A stretch of DNA of 8,327 nucleotides, taken from contig JALORV010000048.1 in NCBI GenBank assembly GCA_025458735.1, forward strand, positions 1-8,327. The letters are read 5' to 3'. This stretch comes from Burkholderiaceae bacterium (GTDB lineage Bacteria > Pseudomonadota > Gammaproteobacteria > Burkholderiales > Burkholderiaceae). Positions within the stretch are counted from its first letter, which is position 1, and the number at the start of each line of letters is the position of its first letter. Both the position numbers and the translations under genes were made by a program. Of this stretch, positions 1 to 6,370 are shown piece after piece. Under the pieces are notes generated by a model that did not search any database, had not been told where the DNA came from, and saw only the letters and a list, made by a program, of their open reading frames with translations.

Positions 1-1017
1 GTAGATCCGGTAGAGGTCGCCGACTCCCAGTGACTGCGTGAGCTGGAGCATGGCGTGCTGGCCAAGTGGCACGGTGCGAGGCTCCATGATCATGTACTCG
101 CCTCTGGCCCGGCCGTTGCGGATGACATAGAACTGGACACGGTGCCCGGTGCCGAGGACCCGCGCCGCAGCATCCCAGTCGAGACCGGGCGGGCCAATGA
201 AGGCCTCTCGCGTGATGCCGCCGTCGACGTGCATTTCCTGATAGTGCCCGTTGTCTGCAACAACATCGAAATAGACCGGGGGCAGCAGCACGGGCACGGC
301 GGCAGATGCGAGCAGGACGTGCCGGATCAGATCGAGAGCCCCCGGTTTGCCGCTGGCGGCAATGGCCCCGATGTCCCAGATCATCGGCCGCCCGGCGTAG
401 ACGTGCGTGGTGCCCACGAAAAGGCGGCGGCCCTTGCGATGCTCCGCGGCAATGGCGCGCACCAGCGGTTCATCGACGAACTCGCTGATGAGCGCGGCGA
501 GGGGCTGGGGCGAGGCCAGCGAGTCACTGAAATAGGCGATCAGGCCTGGCTTCTCCCTAAAAAGGTCCGCGGTCGCCAGCCGAGTGAATAGAGCGCGCAG
601 AGTCGTGTCGTAGGTTGGCCCAAGAAAGGCGAACGGCGCTTCCAGCGCGCCGATACTGACGCCAGTCACCACATGAAATTGCGGCCGTGTACCCGCTTCG
701 GTCCAGCCGGTGAGCAGCCCGACTGCGAAGCTCCCATTGGCGGCGCCCCCTGAAATTGCGAGCACGTTTAACGAGTCGCCAGGATCGCCCGTCGGCGGCG
801 ACGCAGCCCGAGCTCCCGCGTGCCAGGCAGTCTGGCCGATGATGCCCGGCGCATCACCCCATTGCCGGATTGTCCCGAAATCTGGCACCTGGGCGGCGTC
901 GACCAGTTCCCGAGGTATCGGGGACAGTGCGGGTTTGTCCGCACATCCACCAAGGGAACCAAGTGCGCTGACCATGACGGTCAGGATCAGGGGGCGGAAG
1001 TACCTGGGTATCAGCAT
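1..1017 (-). CDS. Patatin-like phospholipase lipoprotein, 3' end beyond window
   Basis: I translated this by hand: 339 codons are open from ATG 1017 down to base 1, with no stop, so the C-terminus lies outside the window. The N-terminus is a lipoprotein signal with lipobox L22-G-G-C25, so the protein is probably anchored to the outer membrane and faces the periplasm or surface. The patatin hallmarks appear in order: a Gly-rich oxyanion loop SGGAANG (89-95), the nucleophile motif G119-V-S121-I-G123, and a D265-G-G motif supplying the second residue of the Ser-Asp dyad. By family it should be a serine acyl hydrolase acting on phospholipids or other acyl esters; its substrate cannot be read from sequence. 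No clear Shine-Dalgarno precedes the start. The start was chosen because it alone gives a complete signal peptide. It diverges from the copper-associated genes with a 23-bp gap and may not share their function. Confidence 0.88.
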   Translation of the reverse strand, partial: MLIPRYFRPLILTVMVSALGSLGGCADKPALSPIPRELVDAAQVPDFGTIRQWGDAPGIIGQTAWHAGARAASPPTGDPGDSLNVLAISGGAANGSFAVGLLTGWTEAGTRPQFHVVTGVSIGALEAPFAFLGPTYDTTLRALFTRLATADLFREKPGLIAYFSDSLASPQPLAALISEFVDEPLVRAIAAEHRKGRRLFVGTTHVYAGRPMIWDIGAIAASGKPGALDLIRHVLLASAAVPVLLPPVYFDVVADNGHYQEMHVDGGITREAFIGPPGLDWDAAARVLGTGHRVQFYVIRNGRARGEYMIMEPRTVPLGQHAMLQLTQSLGVGDLYRIY

Positions 1018-1040
1018 ACGCGACGCCGTGGATACGGGCC

Positions 1041-1361
1041 ATGACGTTCCCGAAAGCGAAGACGCTTGTCCAGACCGCTGCTGCACTGACTGTGCTCGGG
1101 TTGACACTCAGCTCTTCTGCCCGCGCGGCGGATACGGCACCCAGCACGGCGGCACCGCCGGCGACAACGCCCTGCCCCAACTGTCCATGGGGCGGAGGGC
1201 CGGGAATGATGGGGCCCGGCATGATGTGGAACATGACGCCAGAACAGCGTGAAGAACATTGGCGCTACATGCACGGGAATCGGCCCTATGGCCGAGGCAT
1301 GATGGGCCCCGGAATGATGTACGGCCCGTGGGGCGGAACGCCGCCACCGGCTACCCGGTAA
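1041..1361 (+). CDS. Small secreted Met/Gly/Pro-rich protein, putative metal binding
   Basis: This encodes 106 residues. The N-terminus is a Sec signal peptide: basic start, hydrophobic stretch about residues 11-24, and a likely cut after ARA at residue 29. The mature part has a Thr/Ala/Pro-rich linker, a CPNCP motif (Cys45, Cys48), and two copies of a GMMGPGMM-type repeat (about 55-62 and 86-93) on either side of a short charged EQREEHWRYMHG stretch. No named family is recognised. Clustered Met with a Cys pair and His suggests soft-metal, probably Cu(I), binding in the periplasm. That is inferred from composition and from the Met-rich protein and copper ATPase downstream on the same strand. 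It is first in the plus-strand series and is followed by a 108-bp gap. The start agrees with the signal peptide; no strong ribosome binding site is visible. Confidence 0.75.
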   Translation: MTFPKAKTLVQTAAALTVLGLTLSSSARAADTAPSTAAPPATTPCPNCPWGGGPGMMGPGMMWNMTPEQREEHWRYMHGNRPYGRGMMGPGMMYGPWGGTPPPATR

Positions 1362-1371
1362 TTCCCCGAGG

Positions 1372-1406
1372 GATCACGGCCGGGTGATCGCCAAGCCGCC
1401 GGCTTG
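1372..1406. other. Two adjacent small stem-loops in the 1362-1469 gap
   Basis: Between the Met/Pro-rich gene and the SHOCT gene lie two perfect 6-bp inverted repeats. The first is GATCAC/GTGATC (1372-1377 with 1384-1389). The second is CAAGCC/GGCTTG (1392-1397 with 1401-1406). Neither is followed by a T run, so they do not look like intrinsic terminators. They could be RNA processing or operator-like sites; no function can be assigned. Confidence 0.35.
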
Positions 1407-1469
1407 AGGTGTCCCGGCCGCTGAACCTTCGCGCCCGACGATCGGCGAACCAAGGTCGCGGAGGTGACG

Positions 1470-1700
1470 ATGGGCTGGGGATGGCATGACAGCATGATGT
1501 TCGGCGGCGGTTTCATGTGGCTCGTCTGGCTCCTGCTGATCGCCGGCGTGACCTGGCTCGTCGCGACGCTGGTGGCGTCGCGCGGCCGTGCCAGCAATTC
1601 CACCGGGACATCCGCCACGGACATCGTCAAGGAACGGTATGCGCGCGGAGAAATCGACCGCACCGAATACGAACAGAAGCTCCAGGACCTGAGGCGATGA
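1470..1700 (+). CDS. Membrane-anchored SHOCT-domain protein
   Basis: This encodes 76 residues from ATG 1470. That start is preferred over GTG 1464 because GAGG (1461-1464) sits 5 nt upstream of the ATG as a Shine-Dalgarno. It has a short Gly/Met/Trp-rich N-terminus, one transmembrane segment about residues 14-36, a linker, and a C-terminal SHOCT (short C-terminal oligomerisation) domain about residues 50-76. The core of that domain is RYARGEIDRTEYEQKLQDL. SHOCT tails are thought to mediate oligomerisation and are common in small membrane proteins of otherwise unknown role, often near metal-resistance genes. Here it lies between two Met-rich secreted proteins and upstream of a copper ATPase, so an accessory role in the copper response is plausible but inferred. 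The gene ends in ATGA; no convincing coupled downstream gene was found. Confidence 0.82.
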   Translation: MGWGWHDSMMFGGGFMWLVWLLLIAGVTWLVATLVASRGRASNSTGTSATDIVKERYARGEIDRTEYEQKLQDLRR

Positions 1701-2036
1701 GCAGCCGTTGCCACGGCCTCGGGAGCCACAGATACGTGGCGCTTCCATGCCGCTGGTGCTGCTCGAAGTCAGTGGGTCGCGAAGACCGTCGTCTTCCCCG
1801 TCTTGTCGATGAGCAGCACCTGACTGGAGATCCTGGAGGCGCGCTATGCGCGTGGTGAGATGGACCGGGAGGAAGTCCTCACGAGGCGGGCCGATCTAAC
1901 GACGACACGGTGACAGGGCCGCGCAACTGGAGTCTGGTTTTCGGCTCTCGCGAAGACTCGCATCGTGTCGGATTTTTTTGTAGCCCCCCGGCATCCGATT
2001 CCGCGGGGCATCAGCATTAGCCAGAGGAACGACATC
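1701..2036 (+). other. 336-bp gene-poor gap with SHOCT remnant, T run and leader hairpin
   Basis: No intact gene is supported here. The gap holds a broken SHOCT tail (1824-1913, listed separately), a run of seven T at 1973-1979 with no good hairpin directly before it, and a GC-rich inverted repeat at 1984-1991/2001-2008 (7 of 8 pairs, 9-nt loop) in the presumed leader of the next gene. A 53-codon reading frame starts in the ATGA at 1697, but its product resembles nothing and runs out of frame into the SHOCT remnant. I found no convincing -35/-10 pair or CueR-type operator. Confidence 0.5.
1824..1913 (+). pseudogene. Remnant of a second SHOCT domain
   Basis: The frame starting at 1824 reads ILEARYARGEMDREEVLTR followed by RADL, and ends at TGA 1911-1913. 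It has the SHOCT pattern (RYARGE-(I/M)-D-R-E-E) and closely parallels residues 51-74 of the intact neighbour. It is directly preceded in frame by TGA 1821-1823, and no start codon, ribosome binding site or membrane segment is in frame upstream. It is therefore best read as the 3' end of a decayed SHOCT gene, either a former tandem copy or a fused tail. The bases are not near-identical to the neighbour, so it is not a recent duplication. Confidence 0.6.
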
Positions 2037-2579
2037 ATGACCACGCAATGCATAGACCTTTCGGCGCAAACGCGCGTCGCGGCGCAATCTGGCTCGCGGA
2101 GCGCGGTCCTGACCAGACAGTTCGCGATGACCGCGATGGCGGCTTCGCTCGCCTTCGCACTCCCCGCCTTCGCGGATGATGCCCATCATCCGCAGCAGGC
2201 TCAGGAGACCGAGGCGGCACCCGCCGGGTCGGCGGACGCGGAGGCGGCGCCGACCGTACAGAAGATGCAAGACAACCTCCAGAAGATGAAGGCGCAGCTT
2301 GATCGCATCGCCGCGGCGAAATCGGACGAGGAGCGACAGAAGGCAATGGCCGAGCACATGCAGACGATGCGGGAGAACATGAAGATGGCCGGCGGCATGA
2401 TGGGCTGCCCAATGATGGAAGGCGGCATGATGGGCAAGGGCGGCATGGGGATGATGGGAGGCGACTCCACGGACTCGATGGCGAAGCACATGGAGCAGAT
2501 GGAAAAGCGCATGGACATGATGCAGATGATGATGGAGCAGATGACCAAGTCCCCATCGATGCCCACGCTGGCCAAATAA
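2037..2579 (+). CDS. Met-rich periplasmic protein, putative copper binding
   Basis: This encodes 180 residues from ATG 2037, with AGAGGA at 2023-2028 as Shine-Dalgarno 8 nt upstream. The frame also opens at GTG 1965, but that would place an unrelated stretch before the signal and lacks a ribosome binding site. The signal peptide is long, with hydrophobic core about 31-43 and cleavage after AFA at residue 46. After a His pair (50-51) and an Ala/Glu/Pro-rich linker comes a charged helical segment (about 74-118), then a Gly-Met region with repeated GGMMG units around Cys124 (119-142), then a Met/Gln/Glu helix (146-170). Twenty-five of the 30 Met fall between 104 and 175. No named family is recognised. 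Met-x-x-Met spacing is typical of periplasmic Cu(I)/Ag(I) binders, and the gene ends 84 bp before the copper ATPase, so a copper-sequestering or handover role is likely but inferred. Confidence 0.8.
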   Translation: MTTQCIDLSAQTRVAAQSGSRSAVLTRQFAMTAMAASLAFALPAFADDAHHPQQAQETEAAPAGSADAEAAPTVQKMQDNLQKMKAQLDRIAAAKSDEERQKAMAEHMQTMRENMKMAGGMMGCPMMEGGMMGKGGMGMMGGDSTDSMAKHMEQMEKRMDMMQMMMEQMTKSPSMPTLAK

Positions 2580-2610
2580 GGCTGCCGGGCAAGGTCGTTG
2601 CAGAAGTGCC

Positions 2611-2631
2611 GGCGACCTTCACCCGGTCGCC
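2611..2631. other. Stem-loop between Met-rich gene and copA
   Basis: A perfect 7-bp inverted repeat, GGCGACC/GGTCGCC (2611-2617 with 2625-2631), has a 7-nt loop and sits 33 bp before the copA start. It lacks a U tract and lies upstream of a co-oriented gene. Attenuation or mRNA processing is more likely than termination, but neither is shown. Confidence 0.35.
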
Positions 2632-2663
2632 AGCCTTGATGTTGGGGACGTGTAGGAACGGCA

Positions 2664-4982
2664 ATGGCCGAACATCATCACGAGCACCCAAATCATCCCA
2701 TCATGGCAGAGACAAGCCGGGACCCGGTCTGTGGCATGTCGGTCAAGCCTGATTCCCCGCATCAGACGAAGCACGCCGGCCGCGTGATCCGTTTCTGCAG
2801 CGCCAACTGTCTGGCCAAGTTCGAGGCCGATCCGCAGCGCTATCTGAGACCCTCGCCGGAGTCGGCGGGCATGGCCCCGCCGGCCACCGAATACACCTGT
2901 CCGATGCATCCCGAGATCCGTCAACGCGGGCCTGGCACTTGCCCCAAGTGTGGTATGACGCTGGAACCGGTGCTGCCGGAATTTGAAGAAGGCGAAAACC
3001 CCGAGCTGGCCGATTTCCGCCGGCGCTTCTGGTGGACCTTGCCGCTGACCCTTCTGGTCACCCTGATCGCCATGTCGGGCCACCTGTTCGACGGCCTGCT
3101 CGGTGCCGCCCGCCCCTGGGCGGAGCTCGCGCTGGGCACGCCCGTCGTGTTGTGGTCGGGCTGGCCCTTTTTTGTGCGCGGCGTGCAGTCGGTGAAGAAC
3201 CGCAGTCCGAATATGTGGACCCTGATCGGCTTGGGCACGGGCGCGGCTTACCTCTACAGCGTGGTGGCGACCGTGCTGCCCGGCATCTTCCCGCCCTCGT
3301 TCCGCGTGGACGGCCAGGTGGCCCTGTACTTCGAGGCCGCGGCCGTCATCATCTCGCTCACCCTCCTCGGACAGGTGCTGGAGCTCAAGGCCCGATCGGA
3401 AACCGGCGCCGCCATCAAGGCACTCTTGGGACTGACGCCGAAGACGGCGCGGCGTATCCGCGACGACGGCAGTGAGGAGGACGTCCCACTGACCCATGTC
3501 CATCCCGGCGACCGGCTGCGGGTGCGGCCCGGGGAGAAGGTTCCGGTGGATGGCGTGGTGGAGGAAGGGGCGAGTGCAGTGGACGAATCCATGCTGACCG
3601 GCGAGCCCATCCCCGTCTCCAAGCGGTCGGGCGACAAGCTGATCGGGGCGACCATCAATGCCAACGGCAGCCTGATCATGCGCGCCGAGAAGGTCGGGGC
3701 GGAAACCGTGCTGGCGCAGATCGTGCGGATGGTGGCCCAGGCCCAGCGCTCGCGTGCGCCGATGCAGCGCATGGCCGACCGCGTGGCGGGCTGGTTCGTG
3801 GTTGGGGTGGCGGCGATTGCCGTGTTGACCTTTCTCGCCTGGGGGTTGTTCGGCCCACAACCGAGCTGGGCCTACGGCCTCGTCAACGCCGTGGCGGTCC
3901 TCATCATCGCCTGCCCCTGTGCGCTCGGGCTAGCCACCCCAATGTCGGTGATGGTCGCCACGGGCAAGGCGGCAACCCATGGCGTGTTGTTTCGCGATGC
4001 GGCGGCCATCGAAAACCTGCGCAAGGTCGATACCCTCGTCGTCGACAAGACCGGCACCCTGACCGAGGGTAGGCCCGCCTTTCACGGCGTGGTGGCGGCC
4101 GCGGGCGGGAACGAAACCGAGGTCCTGCGCGTTGCCGCCAGCCTCGACCAGGGCAGCGAACACCCGGTGGCGCAGACCATCGTCGCCGAGGCACGGCGGC
4201 GCAAACTCAAACTCAGCGCCCCCGAGGGCTTCGAGTCCTCATCGGGCATCGGCGTGCGCGGCGTCGTCGATGGGCAAGCGGTTGTGCTCGGCAACGCCGC
4301 ACTGATGGACGAAGATGGCGTCGATTGGCGTGGGCTGGAGCAGCAGGCCGAGTCCCTACGCCAGGAAGGCGCCAGCGTCATATTCCTCGCCGTTGCCGGT
4401 CAGGCGGTTGGGCTCGTCGCCGTATCCGATCCCATCAAGGCGTCTACGCCTGAGGCGTTGGATTTGCTCCGGGCCGGCGGTCTGACCATCGTTATGGCCA
4501 CCGGCGACGGTCACACCACGGCCCGCGCCCTGGGTCGCAGGCTCGGCATCGATCAGGTGTTTAGTGAGGTCAAACCCCAGGACAAAGACGATCTGGTCGC
4601 CAGGTTCCAGGCGCAGCGACGCCGGGTTGCCATGGCCGGCGACGGCATCAACGACGCACCGGCGCTGGCCCGCGCCGACGTGGGTATCGCCATGGGCACT
4701 GGCACCGACGTGGCCATGAACAGCGCCCAGGTCACGCTCGTGAAAGGGGACCTGCGGGGAATCGCCAGCGCGCGCAAGCTCTCGCTCGCGACTGTGCGTA
4801 ACATGCGCCAAAATCTACTCTTCGCTTTCTTTTACAACGCCTTGGGGGTGCCGATCGCGGCCGGGGTGCTGTATCCCTTCACGGGGATGCTGCTGTCTCC
4901 CCTTATCGCCGCGTTGGCGATGAGCTTCAGCTCGGCCTCGGTGATCGCCAACGCACTCCGGTTGCGTTCCGCAGACCTCTAA
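2664..4982 (+). CDS. copA: Copper-exporting P1B-type ATPase with YHS domain
   Basis: This encodes 772 residues from ATG 2664, with AGGAA (2654-2658) 5 nt upstream. It exports Cu(I) across the inner membrane using ATP. The N-terminus has a His-rich start (HHHEHPNH), a YHS domain at about 19-60 (DPVCGMSV with Cys23, plus Cys45 and Cys49) and a heavy-metal-binding segment at about 77-100 (YTCPMHP, CPKCGM; Cys79, Cys93, Cys96). No classical HMA GMxCxxC domain is present. About eight membrane helices follow (near 120-139, 151-170, 184-205, 219-240, 375-395, 403-426, 718-738, 741-762). Catalytic motifs: TGEP (312-315), transport-site CPC (417-419), phosphorylated Asp461 in DKTGT, SEHP (498-501) and GDGIND (659-664). 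YN (724-725) and MSFSS (753-757) are the Cu(I)-type signatures of the last helices. It is full length and intact; its stop codon lies in the target duplication of the following IS. Confidence 0.95.
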   Translation: MAEHHHEHPNHPIMAETSRDPVCGMSVKPDSPHQTKHAGRVIRFCSANCLAKFEADPQRYLRPSPESAGMAPPATEYTCPMHPEIRQRGPGTCPKCGMTLEPVLPEFEEGENPELADFRRRFWWTLPLTLLVTLIAMSGHLFDGLLGAARPWAELALGTPVVLWSGWPFFVRGVQSVKNRSPNMWTLIGLGTGAAYLYSVVATVLPGIFPPSFRVDGQVALYFEAAAVIISLTLLGQVLELKARSETGAAIKALLGLTPKTARRIRDDGSEEDVPLTHVHPGDRLRVRPGEKVPVDGVVEEGASAVDESMLTGEPIPVSKRSGDKLIGATINANGSLIMRAEKVGAETVLAQIVRMVAQAQRSRAPMQRMADRVAGWFVVGVAAIAVLTFLAWGLFGPQPSWAYGLVNAVAVLIIACPCALGLATPMSVMVATGKAATHGVLFRDAAAIENLRKVDTLVVDKTGTLTEGRPAFHGVVAAAGGNETEVLRVAASLDQGSEHPVAQTIVAEARRRKLKLSAPEGFESSSGIGVRGVVDGQAVVLGNAALMDEDGVDWRGLEQQAESLRQEGASVIFLAVAGQAVGLVAVSDPIKASTPEALDLLRAGGLTIVMATGDGHTTARALGRRLGIDQVFSEVKPQDKDDLVARFQAQRRRVAMAGDGINDAPALARADVGIAMGTGTDVAMNSAQVTLVKGDLRGIASARKLSLATVRNMRQNLLFAFFYNALGVPIAAGVLYPFTGMLLSPLIAALAMSFSSASVIANALRLRSADL
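4979..4982. repeat. CTAA target-site duplication, left copy
   Basis: CTAA lies directly before the left inverted repeat and matches 6174-6177 on the other side. CTAA-like targets are typical of part of the IS5 family. The last three bases are the copA stop codon TAA. Confidence 0.9.
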
Positions 4983-4999
4983 GGAACGTCTGAACAAGT
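4983..4999 (+). repeat. Left terminal inverted repeat of the IS
   Basis: The left end GGAACGTCTGAACAAGT matches the reverse complement of the right end at 13 of 17 positions; the shared core is TCTGAA-n-AAGT. Confidence 0.85.
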
Positions 5000-5064
5000 A
5001 GTCAAAGCGAGGCGCGATGGCGGTTCGAGCGCATCAGGCACGCGGAAATACCTGTCGGGCAAGC

Positions 5065-5090
5065 AAAAAGAGGCGAGAAATGGCCTCTTT
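5065..5090 (-). terminator. Intrinsic terminator of the transposase gene
   Basis: A perfect 8-bp inverted repeat, AAAGAGGC/GCCTCTTT (5067-5074 with 5083-5090), has an 8-nt loop. On the minus strand the second arm runs into TTTTT, as expected for a Rho-independent terminator. It lies about 50 bp past the transposase stop and inside the element. Confidence 0.75.
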
Positions 5091-5139
5091 CCGGCCTCGC
5101 TGGGCCTGTTGCCCAGCCCTTCGGCGTCCGCTGGACGCA

Positions 5140-6099
5140 CTACGCCTCCGCCAGTCGCAACAGCTGTCGGCGCGCCATGAACAGGTTCGCCAGGGCGCAG
5201 GTCACGAACAGCCGGTGCGCGTTCTTGTCGAGGCCCCGATAGCGCACGTTGGTGAAGCCGAACTTCAGCTTGATCACCGCGAACACGTGCTCGACCTTGG
5301 CGCGCACCTGCGACTTGGTCTTGTTCTTTGCCCGCTCCACCTCGTCGATCCGGTCCCTGTAGCGGTAGCGCCGGTTGCTGCAGTCCTGGGCCTGCGGCGC
5401 CACGTCGCGAATCGCCTCGCGCTGGCCACGATAGGCCTGGTCACCCCACACCCGGGTTTCGTCGCCGTGCAGCAGGTCCGGCAAGACCGTGCTGTCGGCG
5501 ACGTTCGCCGCGGTGGCCGCCACGCTGTGGATCAGCTTGCTGCCGCTGTCGACGCCGACGTGGGCCTTCATACCGAAGTACCACTGCTGGCCCCTGCGGG
5601 TCTGATGCCTGTCGGGATCGCGGGTCTTGCTGGCGTTCTTGGTCGAGCTCGGGGCGTTGATGATCGTGGCGTCGACGATGGTGCCGCGGCTGATCCGCAG
5701 ACCCTGCGCCTCCAGATAGGCGAGCACCTCCTCGAACAACCGGGTCCCCAGGTCGTGAGCTTCGAGCCGATGCCGGAACTTGCAGATCGTGGTCTCGTCG
5801 GGCACCGCCGCGGCGCCCAGATCGAGGCCGGCGAAGCGGGCCATGGCGACCGAGTCGTTGAGCGCCTCCTCGACCCCGGGATCGGACAGGTTGAACCACT
5901 GCTGCAGGAAATAGATGCGCAGCATGCGTTCCAGACCGATCGGTGGGCGGCCGTTGCCGGCCTTCGGGTACACCGGCTCGATCAGCGCACACAGCTCCGC
6001 CCACGGCACCACCCGGTCCATCTCGGACAGAAAAATCTCGCGGCGCGTCGCCTTGCGGTAGGGCTCGAAGGTGCCGGTTGCCAACGTCATCTGCTGCAT
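5140..6099 (-). CDS. IS5-family DDE transposase
   Basis: This encodes 319 residues from ATG 6099, with GGGAG (6112-6108, minus strand) 8 nt upstream; a second Met three codons later is possible. It catalyses excision and insertion of the element. The N-terminal region has the IS5-type FEPYRKATRREIFLSEMD stretch and a DETTICKFRHRLE block (101-113). The catalytic triad is Asp143 (IVDATII), Asp220 (VWGDQAY) and Glu270 (KVEHVFAVIK). The C-terminal RYRGLDKNAHRLF and CALANLFMARR motifs are standard for the family. The length is normal and no frameshift is seen, so it appears intact. Confidence 0.94.
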   Translation of the reverse strand: MQQMTLATGTFEPYRKATRREIFLSEMDRVVPWAELCALIEPVYPKAGNGRPPIGLERMLRIYFLQQWFNLSDPGVEEALNDSVAMARFAGLDLGAAAVPDETTICKFRHRLEAHDLGTRLFEEVLAYLEAQGLRISRGTIVDATIINAPSSTKNASKTRDPDRHQTRRGQQWYFGMKAHVGVDSGSKLIHSVAATAANVADSTVLPDLLHGDETRVWGDQAYRGQREAIRDVAPQAQDCSNRRYRYRDRIDEVERAKNKTKSQVRAKVEHVFAVIKLKFGFTNVRYRGLDKNAHRLFVTCALANLFMARRQLLRLAEA

Positions 6100-6109
6100 C
6101 GAATACGCT

Positions 6110-6148
6110 CCCGCGGCGTGGTTTGTCGGTCAGACCGAATGCCGCGGG
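6110..6148 (-). promoter_or_regulatory. Hairpin sequestering the transposase ribosome binding site
   Basis: A perfect 8-bp inverted repeat, CCCGCGGC/GCCGCGGG (6110-6117 with 6141-6148), encloses a nested 5-bp stem TCGGT/ACCGA (6126-6130 with 6134-6138). In a minus-strand transcript the 3' arm contains the GGG of the Shine-Dalgarno GGGAG, just upstream of ATG 6099. Transcripts entering from outside the element would carry both arms and hide the site. A transcript starting between the arms would not. Control of this kind is known from IS10; here it is inferred. Confidence 0.6.
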
Positions 6149-6156
6149 AATCGTTC

Positions 6157-6173
6157 ACTTATTCAGAGTTGCC
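6157..6173 (-). repeat. Right terminal inverted repeat of the IS
   Basis: Read on the minus strand, GGCAACTCTGAATAAGT pairs with the left end at 13 of 17 positions. It abuts the right CTAA. Confidence 0.85.
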
Positions 6174-6177
6174 CTAA
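6174..6177. repeat. CTAA target-site duplication, right copy
   Basis: Identical to 4979-4982 and directly beyond the right inverted repeat. Joining the two flanks restores the pre-insertion sequence GACCTCTAAACGACGG, with copA ending normally. Confidence 0.9.
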
Positions 6178-6333
6178 ACGACGGTACCTGGAGTTCAGCC
6201 GCGTAGTCCGGCGCGAAGGTCCGCTATTCGTGCGCCAGCAGCCGTCCGTCGATGAAAATCGAACAGCTGGACATGGCCGGCTTTCCCCCTTCTACGCGTG
6301 GCCGGCGGAATCGGCATTCCGGGCCGCTGGGTG
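6178..6333. other. Unassigned 156-bp stretch between IS and intron
   Basis: This was the sequence immediately downstream of copA before the IS arrived, and it is the 3' exon side of the group II intron. Short frames are open on both strands, but none has a start, ribosome binding site or recognised motif. A 6-bp stem with a tetraloop, CGGAAT/ATTCCG (6306-6311 with 6316-6321), lies 13 bp outside the intron 3' end. It may be part of a decayed gene; I cannot identify it. Confidence 0.4.
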
Positions 6334-6336
6334 ATC

Positions 6337-6370
6337 GCGGTAGGGATGCCCGTCACCGGGCACCCCCCGC
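6337..6370 (-). ncRNA. Group II intron domain VI with branch-point A
   Basis: On the minus strand the segment folds as GCGG (6370-6367) pairing with CCGC (6340-6337). A bulged A at 6341 comes next, then a GGGG/CCCU helix, a bulged U, and UGCCCG/CGGGCA closed by a GUGA tetraloop of the GNRA type. The bulged A lies 7 nt before the last base of the intron, as expected for the branch nucleotide. Confidence 0.7.

Larger units (their letters stand above)
4983..6173 (-). mobile_element. Complete IS5-family insertion sequence, 1191 bp
   Basis: The boundaries come from three agreeing signals: imperfect terminal inverted repeats, a flanking 4-bp CTAA duplication, and a single intact DDE transposase on the minus strand. 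A minus-strand terminator follows the transposase gene, and a hairpin lies over its ribosome binding site. Length and one-gene structure fit the IS5 family. The transposase is intact and the ends are present, so the copy looks capable of moving. The element name cannot be given without a database match. Confidence 0.92.

Noticed and set aside
55..591. Plus-strand frames at 55-591 and 710-1252
   Set aside because: They overlap the minus-strand patatin gene, whose catalytic motifs are clear, and they show no family features.
1697..1858. 53-codon gene starting in the ATGA overlap with the SHOCT stop
   Set aside because: The product has no recognisable features and it overlaps the SHOCT remnant in another frame; coupling alone is weak evidence.
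1965..2036. GTG 1965 as start of the Met-rich protein
   Set aside because: It adds 24 residues before the signal region and lacks a ribosome binding site, whereas ATG 2037 has AGAGGA at good spacing.
2611..2631. Stem-loop before copA as an intrinsic terminator
   Set aside because: There is no U tract after the stem on either strand, and a co-oriented copper gene follows within 33 bp.
2619..3860. 413-codon open frame on the minus strand across copA
   Set aside because: Antisense shadow of the ATPase; low-complexity His/Gly/Arg-rich product with no domain.
5017..6177. 386-codon open frame on the plus strand across the IS
   Set aside because: It is antisense to the transposase, shows no recognisable motif and reflects GC-rich codon bias on the other strand.
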